From: Aspidapion aeneum
Taxonomy: Eukaryota > Arthropoda > Insecta > Coleoptera > Brentidae
Length of the DNA: 64,000 nt
Reading direction: 5' to 3'
Assembly (NCBI GenBank): GCA_963576565.1
Contig: OY755047.1
Coordinates: 2,841,501 to 2,905,500, forward strand
How positions within the stretch are numbered: the first letter of the stretch is position 1; every line of letters starts with the position of its first letter. The position numbers and the translations under genes were made by a program. Of this stretch, positions 20,542 to 32,200 are shown piece by piece. Below the pieces are notes generated by a model that saw nothing but the letters and a program-made list of their open reading frames with translations, was not told the DNA's origin and ran no database searches.

Positions 20542-20718
20542 CAGTGGCGTATATAGACAAAAGTTTCGGGGGGGGGGGCGAGACAGTTTCGGGGGGGGGA
20601 GGCGAGACCTCATGAGGCCGTATTTTATGCTATTTTATGTTTGTATTCATGAAATACGTGGAAAATATCTAAAAAAATCTTAACTTCGGGGGGGGGGGCC
20701 CCCTTATATACGCCACTG
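20542..20718. mobile_element. hAT-type MITE, CAGTGGCGTATATA family, copy 2
   Basis: The 14-bp inverted ends CAGTGGCGTATATA and TATATACGCCACTG lie between exact 8-bp duplications GTTTAACG at 20534-20541 and 20719-20726. It inserted into an older element also represented at about 1620-2000. Confidence 0.9.
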
Positions 20719-20726
20719 GTTTAACG

Positions 20727-21158
20727 CAAGGCTAAATCCCCCCTCTCCCCCCTTGTGCGTTACGTAATTTAAAGACAGGCCCTTATTGAACACAGATTAT
20801 TTTTATTGCACTTTTGTTTTGCCGTCCTTAAGAAGAAAACTACATGTAGAAATTTAACATTTTGAGTAAAACAGATTTAAAGTTATTAAAGGATTTAAAT
20901 ACTTTTTTCTTATCTTATAATTATAAAATAAAAATGATGTGGTTTTATTTTTTTTAACTAATCGCAGCACGTCAAAAAGAAGGGTAATGTTTTGCTTTTG
21001 GAATCTGAGGGCACGGCAGTGCCCGGCCAAGTTCGCAGTGTAAACTGCTGTACCATCTTTTCTTGAAACATTTCAGCTCATATTTGACTTATCTAAAACT
21101 CTACTTCAGTATGAGCTACAAAACTCGGACTTTGCACAGTCGTAGATCTTCATAGAGG
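20727..21158. other. No supported gene
   Basis: AT-rich DNA apart from a short moderately GC-rich stretch at 21000-21060; no coding frame or repeat is recognised. Confidence 0.4.
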
Positions 21159-21656
21159 TATAGTTTTTGCAAAGTCAGTTGAACAAAGGTTAAAGCCGAC
21201 CATCGGCATATCCTTTAAAGAAAGTGACATGGGCGGCAATAGATATACTCATGAAAATTATTTCATTTAATTATAACGTAAACTAAAGAAATAAAAATAG
21301 ATAATAAATCTTTCTATTCCTATACCTACAGAAACGACACTGATTTATTTTCTAACTGTGCATACTGCCGACTTAAGGGGTCCCGCAAAGAACACCTGAA
21401 AGCAATTAAAAGCGCATCTCAAAAAAATCTTCCAATCAGGTGCCGTCTATCCACCTGTACTGGGTCGGTCAGAAAACAAATACTTTGTGCTCGGCCCGCA
21501 AAGAGCGCGCCTTTTCTCTGTCGGTAGGCTTGAAATTACACCAGGAAGATTCTATATGAATTTGGATAACTTTTGAAGGGCAGATTAAAGCAAAATTTCA
21601 TTAAATCGATAGAATCCCTTATTAGGAGCATTTCAGGTGACTTTGCAAAAACTATA
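21159..21656. mobile_element. TATAGTTTTTGCAAAGTCA MITE, copy 2 (uninterrupted)
   Basis: A 498-bp element with inverted ends TATAGTTTTTGCAAAGTCAG and GTGACTTTGCAAAAACTATA. It aligns with 13552-13640 plus 15108-15524 and shows the empty insertion site of the pogo-like element. No coding capacity. Confidence 0.85.
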
Positions 21657-21759
21657 CCCACCTCTCCAAGTTTCATTGACTTCTATAAAGTAGTAAAGAA
21701 GTTATGAAATTTCAAAATATGTCGAAATTGCCACTCACTCACTCATGTATAGATCATCA

Positions 21760-22450
21760 AAATTCTACTGTACTTCCAGACATGCTACAGAGCTGATTTA
21801 TCAGACTGATAAAAATTAGGAACAAACCCCTGGAAAAAATCAAAAAGCCCCAAACTTCTAATTTACTCCCCTCCCTTATACATGTAAAATTATTTAAAAG
21901 TAACATTCTCCACTTCTAGAAGCGCAGCGGCGTAGCGTGCCTGTAGGGGCGGGGGGGCTGACAGCTAAAAAGGGCGCCAATCAAAAATCTTGCCACCAAA
22001 AAAAAAAAAGGTCATCATGTCTTGTCTTTCGTTTTCTTTGCCACCCTCTCAAGTTGCCGTTGCCAGCCTTGCTACTTAATAATAAAGGGGCGCCAGGGGG
22101 CGGGCGACAAACCCTCCGCCCCCCCCAACGCTACGCCACTGTAGAAGTGCTAGAGAGCTTTGGCAGACTGATAGGAACTATGACAAAACTACAGAAAAAA
22201 TTTAAAAACCCCAAAATTTTAATTTGCTCACTTCAAGAAACGCTAGAGAGCGGACCTTTGGAAGACTGATAAAAACTATGATAAAACTAAAAAAAAAAAT
22301 TAAAATACCAAAATTTTAATTAACTATCCTTTCCCATAAATGTAAAGTTATGTAAAAGTAACATTATCCACTTCCAGGAACGCTAGAGAGCTGAGCTTCG
22401 AAAGGCTGATAGGAACTGAGATAAAACCATAGGAAAAAATTACAAAACCT
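21760..22450 (+). repeat. Degenerate tandem repeat, split by a MITE
   Basis: Four diverged units each contain a CTTCYAGRAACGCTAGAGAG-like word, GACTGATAAAAACTATGA, and the trailing CCAAAATTTTAATT. Spacing is roughly 110-180 bp after removing the MITE at 21925-22141. Confidence 0.6.
21925..22141. mobile_element. hAT-type MITE, CAGCGGCGTAGCGTG family, copy 2
   Basis: The ends CAGCGGCGTAGCGT and ACGCTACGCCACTG are flanked by TAGAAGCG and TAGAAGTG, seven of eight matching. The interior shares AAAAAGGTCATCATGT with copy 1. Confidence 0.82.
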
Positions 22451-23068
22451 CAAAATGTTTAATAAGGCATTGCAAAAGTTTTGAACAATATTCCGCATAT
22501 TTTACTACTTTAAAACTTAAATATTATCCAAATCCTTTAAAAAAGAAGTGAAATCATAACAAAAACATTTCATTTAAAAAAAGCCAAGCATGCGAAAATG
22601 GTATTCCGTAAAAAGAATTGAGATAAAAGTAAAGCCAAGTTCTCTAATACAAATTCCAAAATGAAAGGTTCTTACTAGTTTGGAAATGTTTTTCTAGACT
22701 TGGCCCATTTTGAGTACACTTCCACTACTATAAATTATTATTAGGTTTTTCCAGTCATTCATGCCTGTATGTGTTTTCTAAAAAACATTTTTCTCTTCCC
22801 AGGAACTCGCAACTCCCTCTACACCCATAAATTAACTCTATTTTTGCTCCATTTTCAATGAATAGCAACTTTATTTTTAACTAGTAGGAGTTTCTACCAA
22901 GAATCACTTAAATTTTCTCTTTTATGGAAAAATGAAAAGTAGGTAGTTTATTGCTATTTTATTTGTAGTTTATTCCAATGAATGCGTTAAGGTGGAGTAA
23001 AATCAGTGTCGTCTGTTACAGGGAGGGCAACGGGGCAGGGCCCTCCCAAAACTAGACAACAAACAAAT
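22451..23068. other. No supported gene
   Basis: AT-rich DNA without recognised motifs. The last 60 bases before the satellite include the word CAGGGCCCTCCCAAAACTAG. Confidence 0.4.
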
Positions 23069-24730
23069 TTTTAATTTAAATTGCTAAAACTCAAAACTGA
23101 AATGACTTTGGCGGCCTCTCTCGGCATTAATATAAACATCTGTCCTTTACCTTTTATATCGCTATATAGAGGACCCCGAGAAGTTTAATTTAATGTATTA
23201 TAATATATATTTTTACAAAGTTAACAATTTTAAAAAATTAAAAAACTGCACTTTCTGGGTACTCCTTTGGTCAGGAAAATTTTCACCAAAAATTTCCAAA
23301 AAAACATTTGGTTGATACTGTGCCACAAAGAAGCTACGGAGTCCCTTATACTAACCCAAAAATATTACAGTTGTAGATGTAATGGTTAGCGAGAAAAATA
23401 GAATCAAAAGTTGAAAATTTTCAAAAAATTTATAAAAAAAAGTCAACTTTTTTGCTATTGGATTCACGTCAAAACAATTATTATATTTTGATTGCTTGCC
23501 TCACAAAGAAATAAAAAAGACTCCAAAAGTTGGTCTAAAGGTTAGTGTTTGTAAGAAATAAATAAAAGTTTAAATTGCCAAAACTCAAAACTGAAGTGAC
23601 TTTGGCGGCCTTTCTCAGCATTAATATAAACACCTGTCCTTTGCCTTTTATATCGCTATATAGAGGGCCCCGAGAAGTTTAATTTAATGTATTTTAATAT
23701 ATATTTTTACAAAGTTAACAATTTTAAAAAATTAAAAAACTGCACTTTTTGGGTACCCCTTTGGTCAGGAAAATTTTCACCAAAAATTTCAAAAAAAACA
23801 TTTGGTTGATACTGTGCCACGATGAAGCTACGAAGTCCCTTATACTAACCTGAAAATATTACAGTTGAAGATATAATGGTTATCGAGAAAAACAGAATCA
23901 AAAGTTGTAAATTTTCAAAAAATTAAAAATTTTGTAAAAAAAAATTCAACTTTTTTGCTATTGGATATACGTCAAAGCAATTGTTATATTTTGATTGCTT
24001 GCCTCACAAAGAAATAAAAAAGACCCCAAAAGTTGGTCTAAAGGTTAGTGTTTGTAAGAAATAAATAAAAGTTTAAATTGCCAAAACTCAAAACTGAAAT
24101 GATTTTGGCGGCCTTTCTTGGCATTAATATAAACACCTGTCCTTTACCTTTTATATCGCTATATAGAGGGCCCCGAGAGGTTTAATTTAATGTATTATAA
24201 TATATATTTTTACAAAGTTAACAATATAAAAAAATTAAAAAACTGCACATTTTGGGTACCCCTTTGGTCAGGAAAATTTTCATCAAAAATTTCAAAAAAA
24301 AACATTTGGTTAATACTGTGCCACGAAGAAGCTACGGAGTCCCTTATACTAACCTGAAAATATTACAGTTGTAGATGTAATGGTTATCAAGAAAAATAGA
24401 ATCAAATGTTGAAAATTTTTAAAAAATTAAAAATTTTGTCAAAAAAATGTTAACTTTTTTGCTATTGGATATACGTCAAAACAATAGTTATATTTTGATT
24501 GCTTGACTCACAAAGAAATAAAAAAGACTCCAAAAGTTGGTCTAAAGGTTAGTGTTTGTAAGAAATGAATAAAAGTTTAAATTGCCAAAACTCAAAACTG
24601 AAGTGATTTTGGCGGCCTTTCTCGGCATTAATATAAACTCCTGTCCTTTACCTTTTATATCGCTATATAGAGGGCCCCGAGAAGTTTAATTTAATGTACT
24701 ATAATATATATTTTTACAAAGTTAACAATT

Positions 24731-24930
24731 NNNNNNNNNNNNNNNNNNNNNNNNNNNNNNNNNNNNNNNNNNNNNNNNNNNNNNNNNNNNNNNNNNNNNN
24801 NNNNNNNNNNNNNNNNNNNNNNNNNNNNNNNNNNNNNNNNNNNNNNNNNNNNNNNNNNNNNNNNNNNNNNNNNNNNNNNNNNNNNNNNNNNNNNNNNNNN
24901 NNNNNNNNNNNNNNNNNNNNNNNNNNNNNN
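24731..24930. other. Assembly gap of 200 Ns inside the satellite
   Basis: The gap is exactly 200 N. Left flank ends and right flank begins with the same 12 bases, AAGTTAACAATT, so the two contig ends are in register. The true number of monomers here is unknown. Confidence 0.98.
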
Positions 24931-26281
24931 AAGTTAACAATTTTAAAAAATTAAAAAACTGCACTTTTTGGGTACCCCTTTGGTCAGGAAAATTCTCACC
25001 AAAAATGTCAAAAAAAACATTTGGTTGATACTGTGCCACGAAGAAGCTACGGAGTCCCTTATACTAACCTAAAAATATTACAGTTGTAGATGTAATGGTT
25101 AGCGAGAAAATAGAATCAAAAGTTGAAAATTTACAAAAAATTTAAAGAAAAGTCAACTTTTTTGCTATTGGATGTACGTCAAAACAATTGTTATATTTTG
25201 ATTGCTTGCCTCACAAAGAAATAAAAAAGACTCCATAAGTTGGTCTAAAGGTTAGTGTTTGTAAGAAATAAATAAAAGTTTAAATTGCCAAAACTCAAAA
25301 CTGAAGTGACTTTGGCAGCCTTTCTCGGTAATAATATAACCACCTGTCCTTTGCCTTTCATAACGCTATATAGAGGGCCCCGAGAAGTTTAATTTAATGT
25401 ATTATAATATATATTTTTACAAAGTTAACAATTTTTAAAATTAAAAAACTGCACTTTTTGGGTACCCCTTTGGTCAGGAAAATTCTCACCAAAAATGTCA
25501 AAAAAAACATTTGGTTGATACTGTGCCACGAAGAAGCTATGGAGTCCCTTATACTAACCTAAAAATATTACAGTTGAAGATATAATGGTTATCGAGAAAA
25601 ACAGAATCAAAAGTTGTAAATTTTCAAAAATTAAAAATTTTGTCAAAAAAAAGTCTACCTTTTTGCCATTGCATGTACGTCAAAACAATTGTTATATTTT
25701 GATTGCTTGCCTCACAAAGAAATAAAAAAGACTCCAAAAGTTGGTCTAAAGGTTAGTGTTTGTAAGAAATAAATAAAAGTTTAAATTGCCAAAACTCAAA
25801 ACTGAAGTGAGTTTGGCAGCCTTTCTCGGCATTAATATAAACACCTGTCCTTTACCTTTTATATCGCTATATAGAGGGCTCCGAGAAGTTTAATTTAATG
25901 TATTATAATATATATTTTTACAAAGTTAACAATTTTAAAAATTAAAAAACTGCACTTTTTGGGTACCCCTTTGGTCAGGAAAATTTTCACCAAAAATTTC
26001 AAAAAAAACATTTGGTTGATACTGTGCCACGAAGAAGCTACGAAGTCCCTTATACTAACCTGAAAATATTACAGTTGAAGATATAATGGTTATCGAGAAA
26101 AACAGAATCAAAAGTTGTAAATTTTCAAAAAATTAAAAATTTTGTCAAAAAAAAGTCTACCTTTTTGCCATTGCATGTACGTCAAAACAATTGTTATATT
26201 TTGATTGCTTGCCTCACAAAGAAATAAAAAAGACTCCAAAAGTTGGTCTAAAGGTTAGTGTTTGTAAGAAATAAATAAAAG

Positions 26282-29227
26282 TTTAAATTGCCAAAACTCA
26301 AAACTGAAGTGAGTTTGGCAGCCTTTCTCGGTAATAATATAACCACCTGTCCTTTGCCTTTCATAACGCTATATAGAGGGCCCCGAGAAGTTTAATTTAA
26401 TGTATTATAATATATATTTTTACAAAGTTAACAATTTTAAAAAATTAAAAAACTGCACTTTTTGGGTACCCCTTTGGTCAGGAAAATTCTCACCAAAAAT
26501 ATCAAAAAAAACATTTGGTTGATACTGTGCCACGAAGAAGCTACGGAGTCCCTTATACTAACCTGAAAATATTACAGTTGTAGATGTAATGGTTATCGAG
26601 AAAAATAGAATCAAACGTTGAAAATTATCAAAAAATTACAAATTTTGTCAAAAAAATGTCAACTTTTTTACTATTGGATATACGTCAAAACAATTGTTAT
26701 ATTTTGATTGCTTGCCTCACAAAGAAATAAAAAAGACTCCAAAAGTTGGTCTAAAGGTTAGTGTTTGTAAGAAATTAATAAAAGTTTAAATTGCCAAAAC
26801 TTAAAACTGAAGTGACTTTGGCGGCCTTTCTCGGCATTAATATAAACACCTGTCCTTTACCTTTTATATCGCTATATAGAGGGCCCCGAGAAGTTTAATT
26901 TAATGTACTATAATTTATATTTTTACAAAGTTAACAATTTAAAAAAATTAAAAAACTGCACTTTTTGGGTACCCCTTTGGTCAAAAAAAACATTTGGTTG
27001 GTACTGTGCTACGAAGAAGCTACGGAGTCCCTTATACTAACCTAAAAATATTACAGTTGTAGATGTAATGGTTAGCGAGAAAAATAGAATCAAAAGTTGA
27101 AAATTTACAAAAAATTTAAAAAAAGTCAACTTTTTTGCTATTGGATGTACGTCAAAACAATTGTTATATTTTGATTGCTTGCCTCACAAAGAAATAAAAA
27201 AGACTCCAAAAGTTGGTCTAAAGGTTAGTGTTTGTAAGAAATAAATAAAAGTTTAAATTGCCAAAACTCAAAACTGAAGTGACTTTGGCAGCCTTTCTCG
27301 GCATTAATATAAACACCTGTCCTTTACCTTTTATATCGCTATATAGAGGGCCCCGAGAAGTTTAATTTAATGTATTATAATATATATTTTTACAAAGTTA
27401 ACAATTTTAAAAAATTAAAAAACTGCACTTTTTGGGTACCCCTTTGGTCAGGAAAATTTTCACCAAAAATTTCAAAAAAAACATTTGGTTGATACTGTGC
27501 CACGAAGAAGCTACGAAGTCCCTTATACTAACCTGAAAATATTACAGTTGAAGATATAATGGTTATCGAGAAAAACAGAATCAAAAGTTGTAAATTTTCA
27601 AAAAATTAAAAATTTTGTCAAAAAAAAGTCTACCTTTTTGCCATTGCATGTACGTCAAAACAATTGTTATATTTTGATTGCTTGCCTCACAAAGAAATAA
27701 AAAAGACTCCAAAAGTTGGTCTAAAGGTTAGTGTTTGTAAGAAATAAATAAAAGTTTAAATTGCCAAAACTCAAAACTGAAGTGAGTTTGGCAGCCTTTC
27801 TCGGTAATAATATAACCACCTGTCCTTTGCCTTTCATAACGCTATATAGAGGGCCCCGAGAAGTTTAATTTAATGTATTATAATATATATTTTTACAAAG
27901 TTAACAATTTTAAAAAATTAAAAAACTGCACTTTTTGGGTACCCCTTTGGTCAGGAAAATTCTCACCAAAAATATCAAAAAAAACATTTGGTTGATACTG
28001 TGCCACGAAGAAGCTACGGAGTCCCTTATACTAACCTGAAAATATTACAGTTGTAGATGTAATGGTTATCGAGAAAAATAGAATCAAACGTTGAAAATTA
28101 TCAAAAAATTACAAATTTTGTCAAAAAAATGTCAACTTTTTTACTATTGGATATACGTCAAAACAATTGTTATATTTTGATTGCTTGCCTCACAAAGAAA
28201 TAAAAAAGACTCCAAAAGTTGGTCTAAAGGTTAGTGTTTGTAAGAAATTAATAAAAGTTTAAATTGCCAAAACTTAAAACTGAAGTGACTTTGGCGGCCT
28301 TTCTCGGCATTAATATAAACACCTGTCCTTTACCTTTTATATCGCTATATAGAGGGCCCCGAGAAGTTTAATTTAATGTACTATAATTTATATTTTTACA
28401 AAGTTAACAATTTAAAAAAATTAAAAAACTGCACTTTTTGGGTACCCCTTTGGTCAAAAAAAACATTTGGTTGGTACTGTGCTACGAAGAAGCTACGGAG
28501 TCCCTTATACTAACCTAAAAATATTACAGTTGTAGATGTAATGGTTAGCGAGAAAAATAGAATCAAAAGTTGAAAATTTACAAAAAATTTAAAAAAAAGT
28601 CAACTTTTTTGCTATTGGATGTACGTCAAAACAATTGTTATATTTTGATTGCTTGCCTCACAAAGAAATAAAAAAGACTCCAAAAGTTGGTCTAAAGGTT
28701 AGTGTTTGTAAGAAATAAATAAAAGTTTAAATTGCCAAAACTCAAAACTGAAGTGACTTTGGCAGCCTTTCTCGGCATTAATATAAACACCTGTCCTTTA
28801 CCTTTTATATCGCTATATAGAGGGCCCCGAGAAGTTTAATTTAATGTATTATAATATATATTTTTACAAAGTTAACAATTTTAAAAAATTAAAAAACTGC
28901 ACTTTTTGGGTACCCCTTTGGTCAGGAAAATTTTCACCAAAAATTTCAAAAAAAACATTTGGTTGATACTGTGCCACGAAGAAGCTACGAAGTCCCTTAT
29001 ACTAACCTGAAAATATTACAGTTGAAGATATAATGGTTATCGAGAAAAACAGAATCAAAAGTTGTAAATTTTCAAAAAATTAAAAATTTTGTCAAAAAAA
29101 AGTCTACCTTTTTGCCATTGCATGTACGTCAAAACAATTGTTATATTTTGATTGCTTGCCTCACAAAGAAATAAAAAAGACTCCAAAAGTTGGTCTAAAG
29201 GTTAGTGTTTGTAAGAAATAAATAAAA
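26282..29227 (+). repeat. Higher-order unit of the satellite (1473-bp trimer, two copies)
   Basis: The block 26282-27754 is followed by a near-identical copy from 27755. Each contains one 467-bp monomer lacking the GGAAAATTTTCACCAAAAAT segment (at 26983 and 28456). Confidence 0.8.
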
Positions 29228-32200
29228 GTTTAAATTGCCAAAACTCAAAACTGAAGTGAGTTTGGCAGCCTTTCTCGGCATTAATATAAACACCTGTCTT
29301 TTACCTTTTATATCGCTATATAGAGGGCCCCGAGAAGTTTAATTTAATGTATTATAATATATATTTTTACAAAGTTAACAATTTTAAAAAATTAAAAAAC
29401 TGCACTTTTTGGGTACCCCTTTGGTCAGGAAAATTCTCACCAAAAATGTCAAAAAAAACATTTGGTTGATACTGTGCCACGAAGAAGCTACGGAGTCCCT
29501 TATACTAACCTAAAAATATTACAGTTGTAGATGTAATGGTTAGCGAGAAAATAGAATCAAAAGTTGAAAATTTACAAAAAATTTTAAAAAAAGTCAACTT
29601 TTTTGCTATTGGATGTACGTCAAAACAATTGTTATATTTTGATTGCTTGCCTCACAAAGAAATAAAAAAGACTCCAAAAGTTGGTCTAAAGGTTAGTGTT
29701 TGTAAGAAATAAATAAAAGTTTAAATTGCCAAAACTCAAAACTGAAGTGACTTTGGCGGCCTTTCTCGGCATTAATATAAACACCTGTCCTTTACCTTTT
29801 ATATCGCTATATAGAGGGCCCCGAGAAGTTTAATTTAATGTATTATAATATATATTTTTACAAAGTTAACAATTTAAAAAAATTAAAAAACGGCACTTTT
29901 TGGGTACCCCTTTGGCCAGGAAAATTTTCACCAAAAATTTCAAAAAAAACATTTGGTTCATACTGTGCCACGAAGAAGCTAGGAATTTCCTTATACTAAC
30001 CTAAAAATATTACAGTTGTAGATGTAATGGTTAGCGAGAAAAATAGAATCAAAAGTTGAACCTTTTCAAAAAATTTATAAAAAAAAGTCAACTTTTTGCT
30101 ATTGGATACACGTCAAAACAATTATTATATTTTGATTGCTTGCCTCACAAAGAAATAAAAAAGACTCCAAAAGTTGGTCTAAAGGTTAGTGTTTGTAAGA
30201 AATAAATAAAAGTTTAAATTGCCAAAACTCAAAACTGAAGTGACTTTGGCGGCCTTTCTCGGCATTAATATAAACACCTGTCCTTTACCTTTTATATCGC
30301 TATATAGAGGGCCCCGAGAAGTTTAATTTAATGTATTATAATATATATTTTTACAAAGTTAACAATTTTAAAAAATTAAAAAACTGCACTTTTTGGGTAC
30401 CCCTTTGGTCAGGAAAATTTTCACCAAAAATTTCAAAAAAAACATTTGGTTGAAACTGTGCCACGATGAAGCTACGAAGTCCCTTATACTAACCTGAAAA
30501 TATTACAGTTGAAGATATAATGGTTATCGAGAAAAACAGAATCAAAAGTTGTAAATTTTCAAAAAATTAAAAATTTTGTCAAAAAAAATTCAACTTTTTT
30601 GCTATTGGATATACGTCAAAGCAATTGTTATATTTTGATTGCTTGCCTCACAAAGAAATAAAAAAAACCCCAAAAGTTGGTCTAAAGGTTAGTGTTTGTA
30701 AGAAATAAATAAAAGTTTAAATTGCCAAAACTCAAAACTGAAATGATTTTGGCGGCCTTTCTTGGCATTAATATAAACACCTGTCCTTTACCTTTTATAT
30801 CGCTATATAGAGGGCCCCGAGAGGTTTAATTTAATGTATTATAATATATATTTTTACAAAGTTAACAATTTAAAAAAATTAAAAAACTGCACATTTTGAG
30901 TACCCCTTTGGTCAGGAAAATTTTCATCAAAAATTTCAAAAAAAACATTTGGTTAATACTGTGCCACGAAGAAGCTACGGAGTCCCTTATACTAACCTGA
31001 AAATATTACAGTTGTAGATGTAATGGTTATCAAGAAAAATAGAATCAAATGTTGAAAATTTTCAAAAAATTAAAAATTTTGTCAAAAAAATGTCAACTTT
31101 TTTGCTATTGGATATACGTCAAAACAATAGTTATATTTTGATTGCTTGCCTCACAAAGAAATAAAAAAGACTCCAAAAGTTGGTCTAAAGGTTAGTGTTT
31201 GTAAGAAATGAATAAAAGTTTAAATTGCCAAAACTCAAAACTGAAGTGACTTTGGCGGCCTTTCTCGGCATTAATATAAACACCTGTCCTTTACCTTTTA
31301 TATCGCTATATAGAGGGCCCCGAGAAGTTTAATTTAATGTACTATAATATATATTTTTACAAAGTTAACAATTTTAAAAAATTAAAAAACTGCACTTTTT
31401 GGGTACCCCTTTGGTCAGGAAAATTTTCACCAAAAATTTCAAAAAAAACATTTGGTTAATACTGTGCCACGAAGAAGCTACGGAGTCCCTTATACTAACC
31501 GGAAAATATTACAGTTGTAGATGTAATGGTTAGCGAGAAAAATAGAATTAAATGTTGAAAATTTACAAAAAATTTAAAAAAAAGTCAACTTTTTTGCTAT
31601 TGGATGTACGTCAAAACAATTGTTATATTTTGATTGCTTGCCTCACAAAGAAATAAAAAAGACTCCAAAAGTTGGTCTAAAGGTTAGTGTTTGTAAGAAA
31701 TAAATAAAAGTTTAAATTGCCAAAACTCAAAACTGAAGTGACTTTGGCGGCCTTTCTCGGCATTAATATAAACACCTGTCCTTTACCTTTTATATCGCTA
31801 TATAGAGGGCCCCGAGAAGTTTAATTTAATGTATTATAATATATATTTTTACAAAGTTAACAATTTTAAAAAATTAAAAAACTGCACTTTTTGGGTACCC
31901 CTTTGGTCAGGAAAATTTTCACCAAAAATTTCAAAAAAACATTTGGTTGATACTGTGCCACGAAGAAGCTACGGAGTCCCTTATACTAACCTGAAAATAT
32001 TACAGTTGTAGATGTAATGGTTATCGAGAAAAATAGAATCAAAAGTTGAAAATTTTCAAAAAATTAAAAATTTTGTCAAAAAAATGTCAACTTTTTTGCT
32101 ATTGGATATACGTCAAAACAATTATTATATTTTGATTGCTTGCCTCACAAAGAAATAAAAAAGACTCCAAAAGTTGGTCTAAAGGTTAGTGTTTGTAAGA

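Noticed and set aside
24694..25039. Frames running through the N gap
   Set aside because: They consist largely of undefined residues created by the 200 Ns.
31829..32011. 60-codon frames (MYYNIYFYKVNN...) in the satellite, also at 36810 and 39624
   Set aside because: They are open in only a few monomers; A-run indels and stops break the same frame in the others, so no coding constraint is seen.
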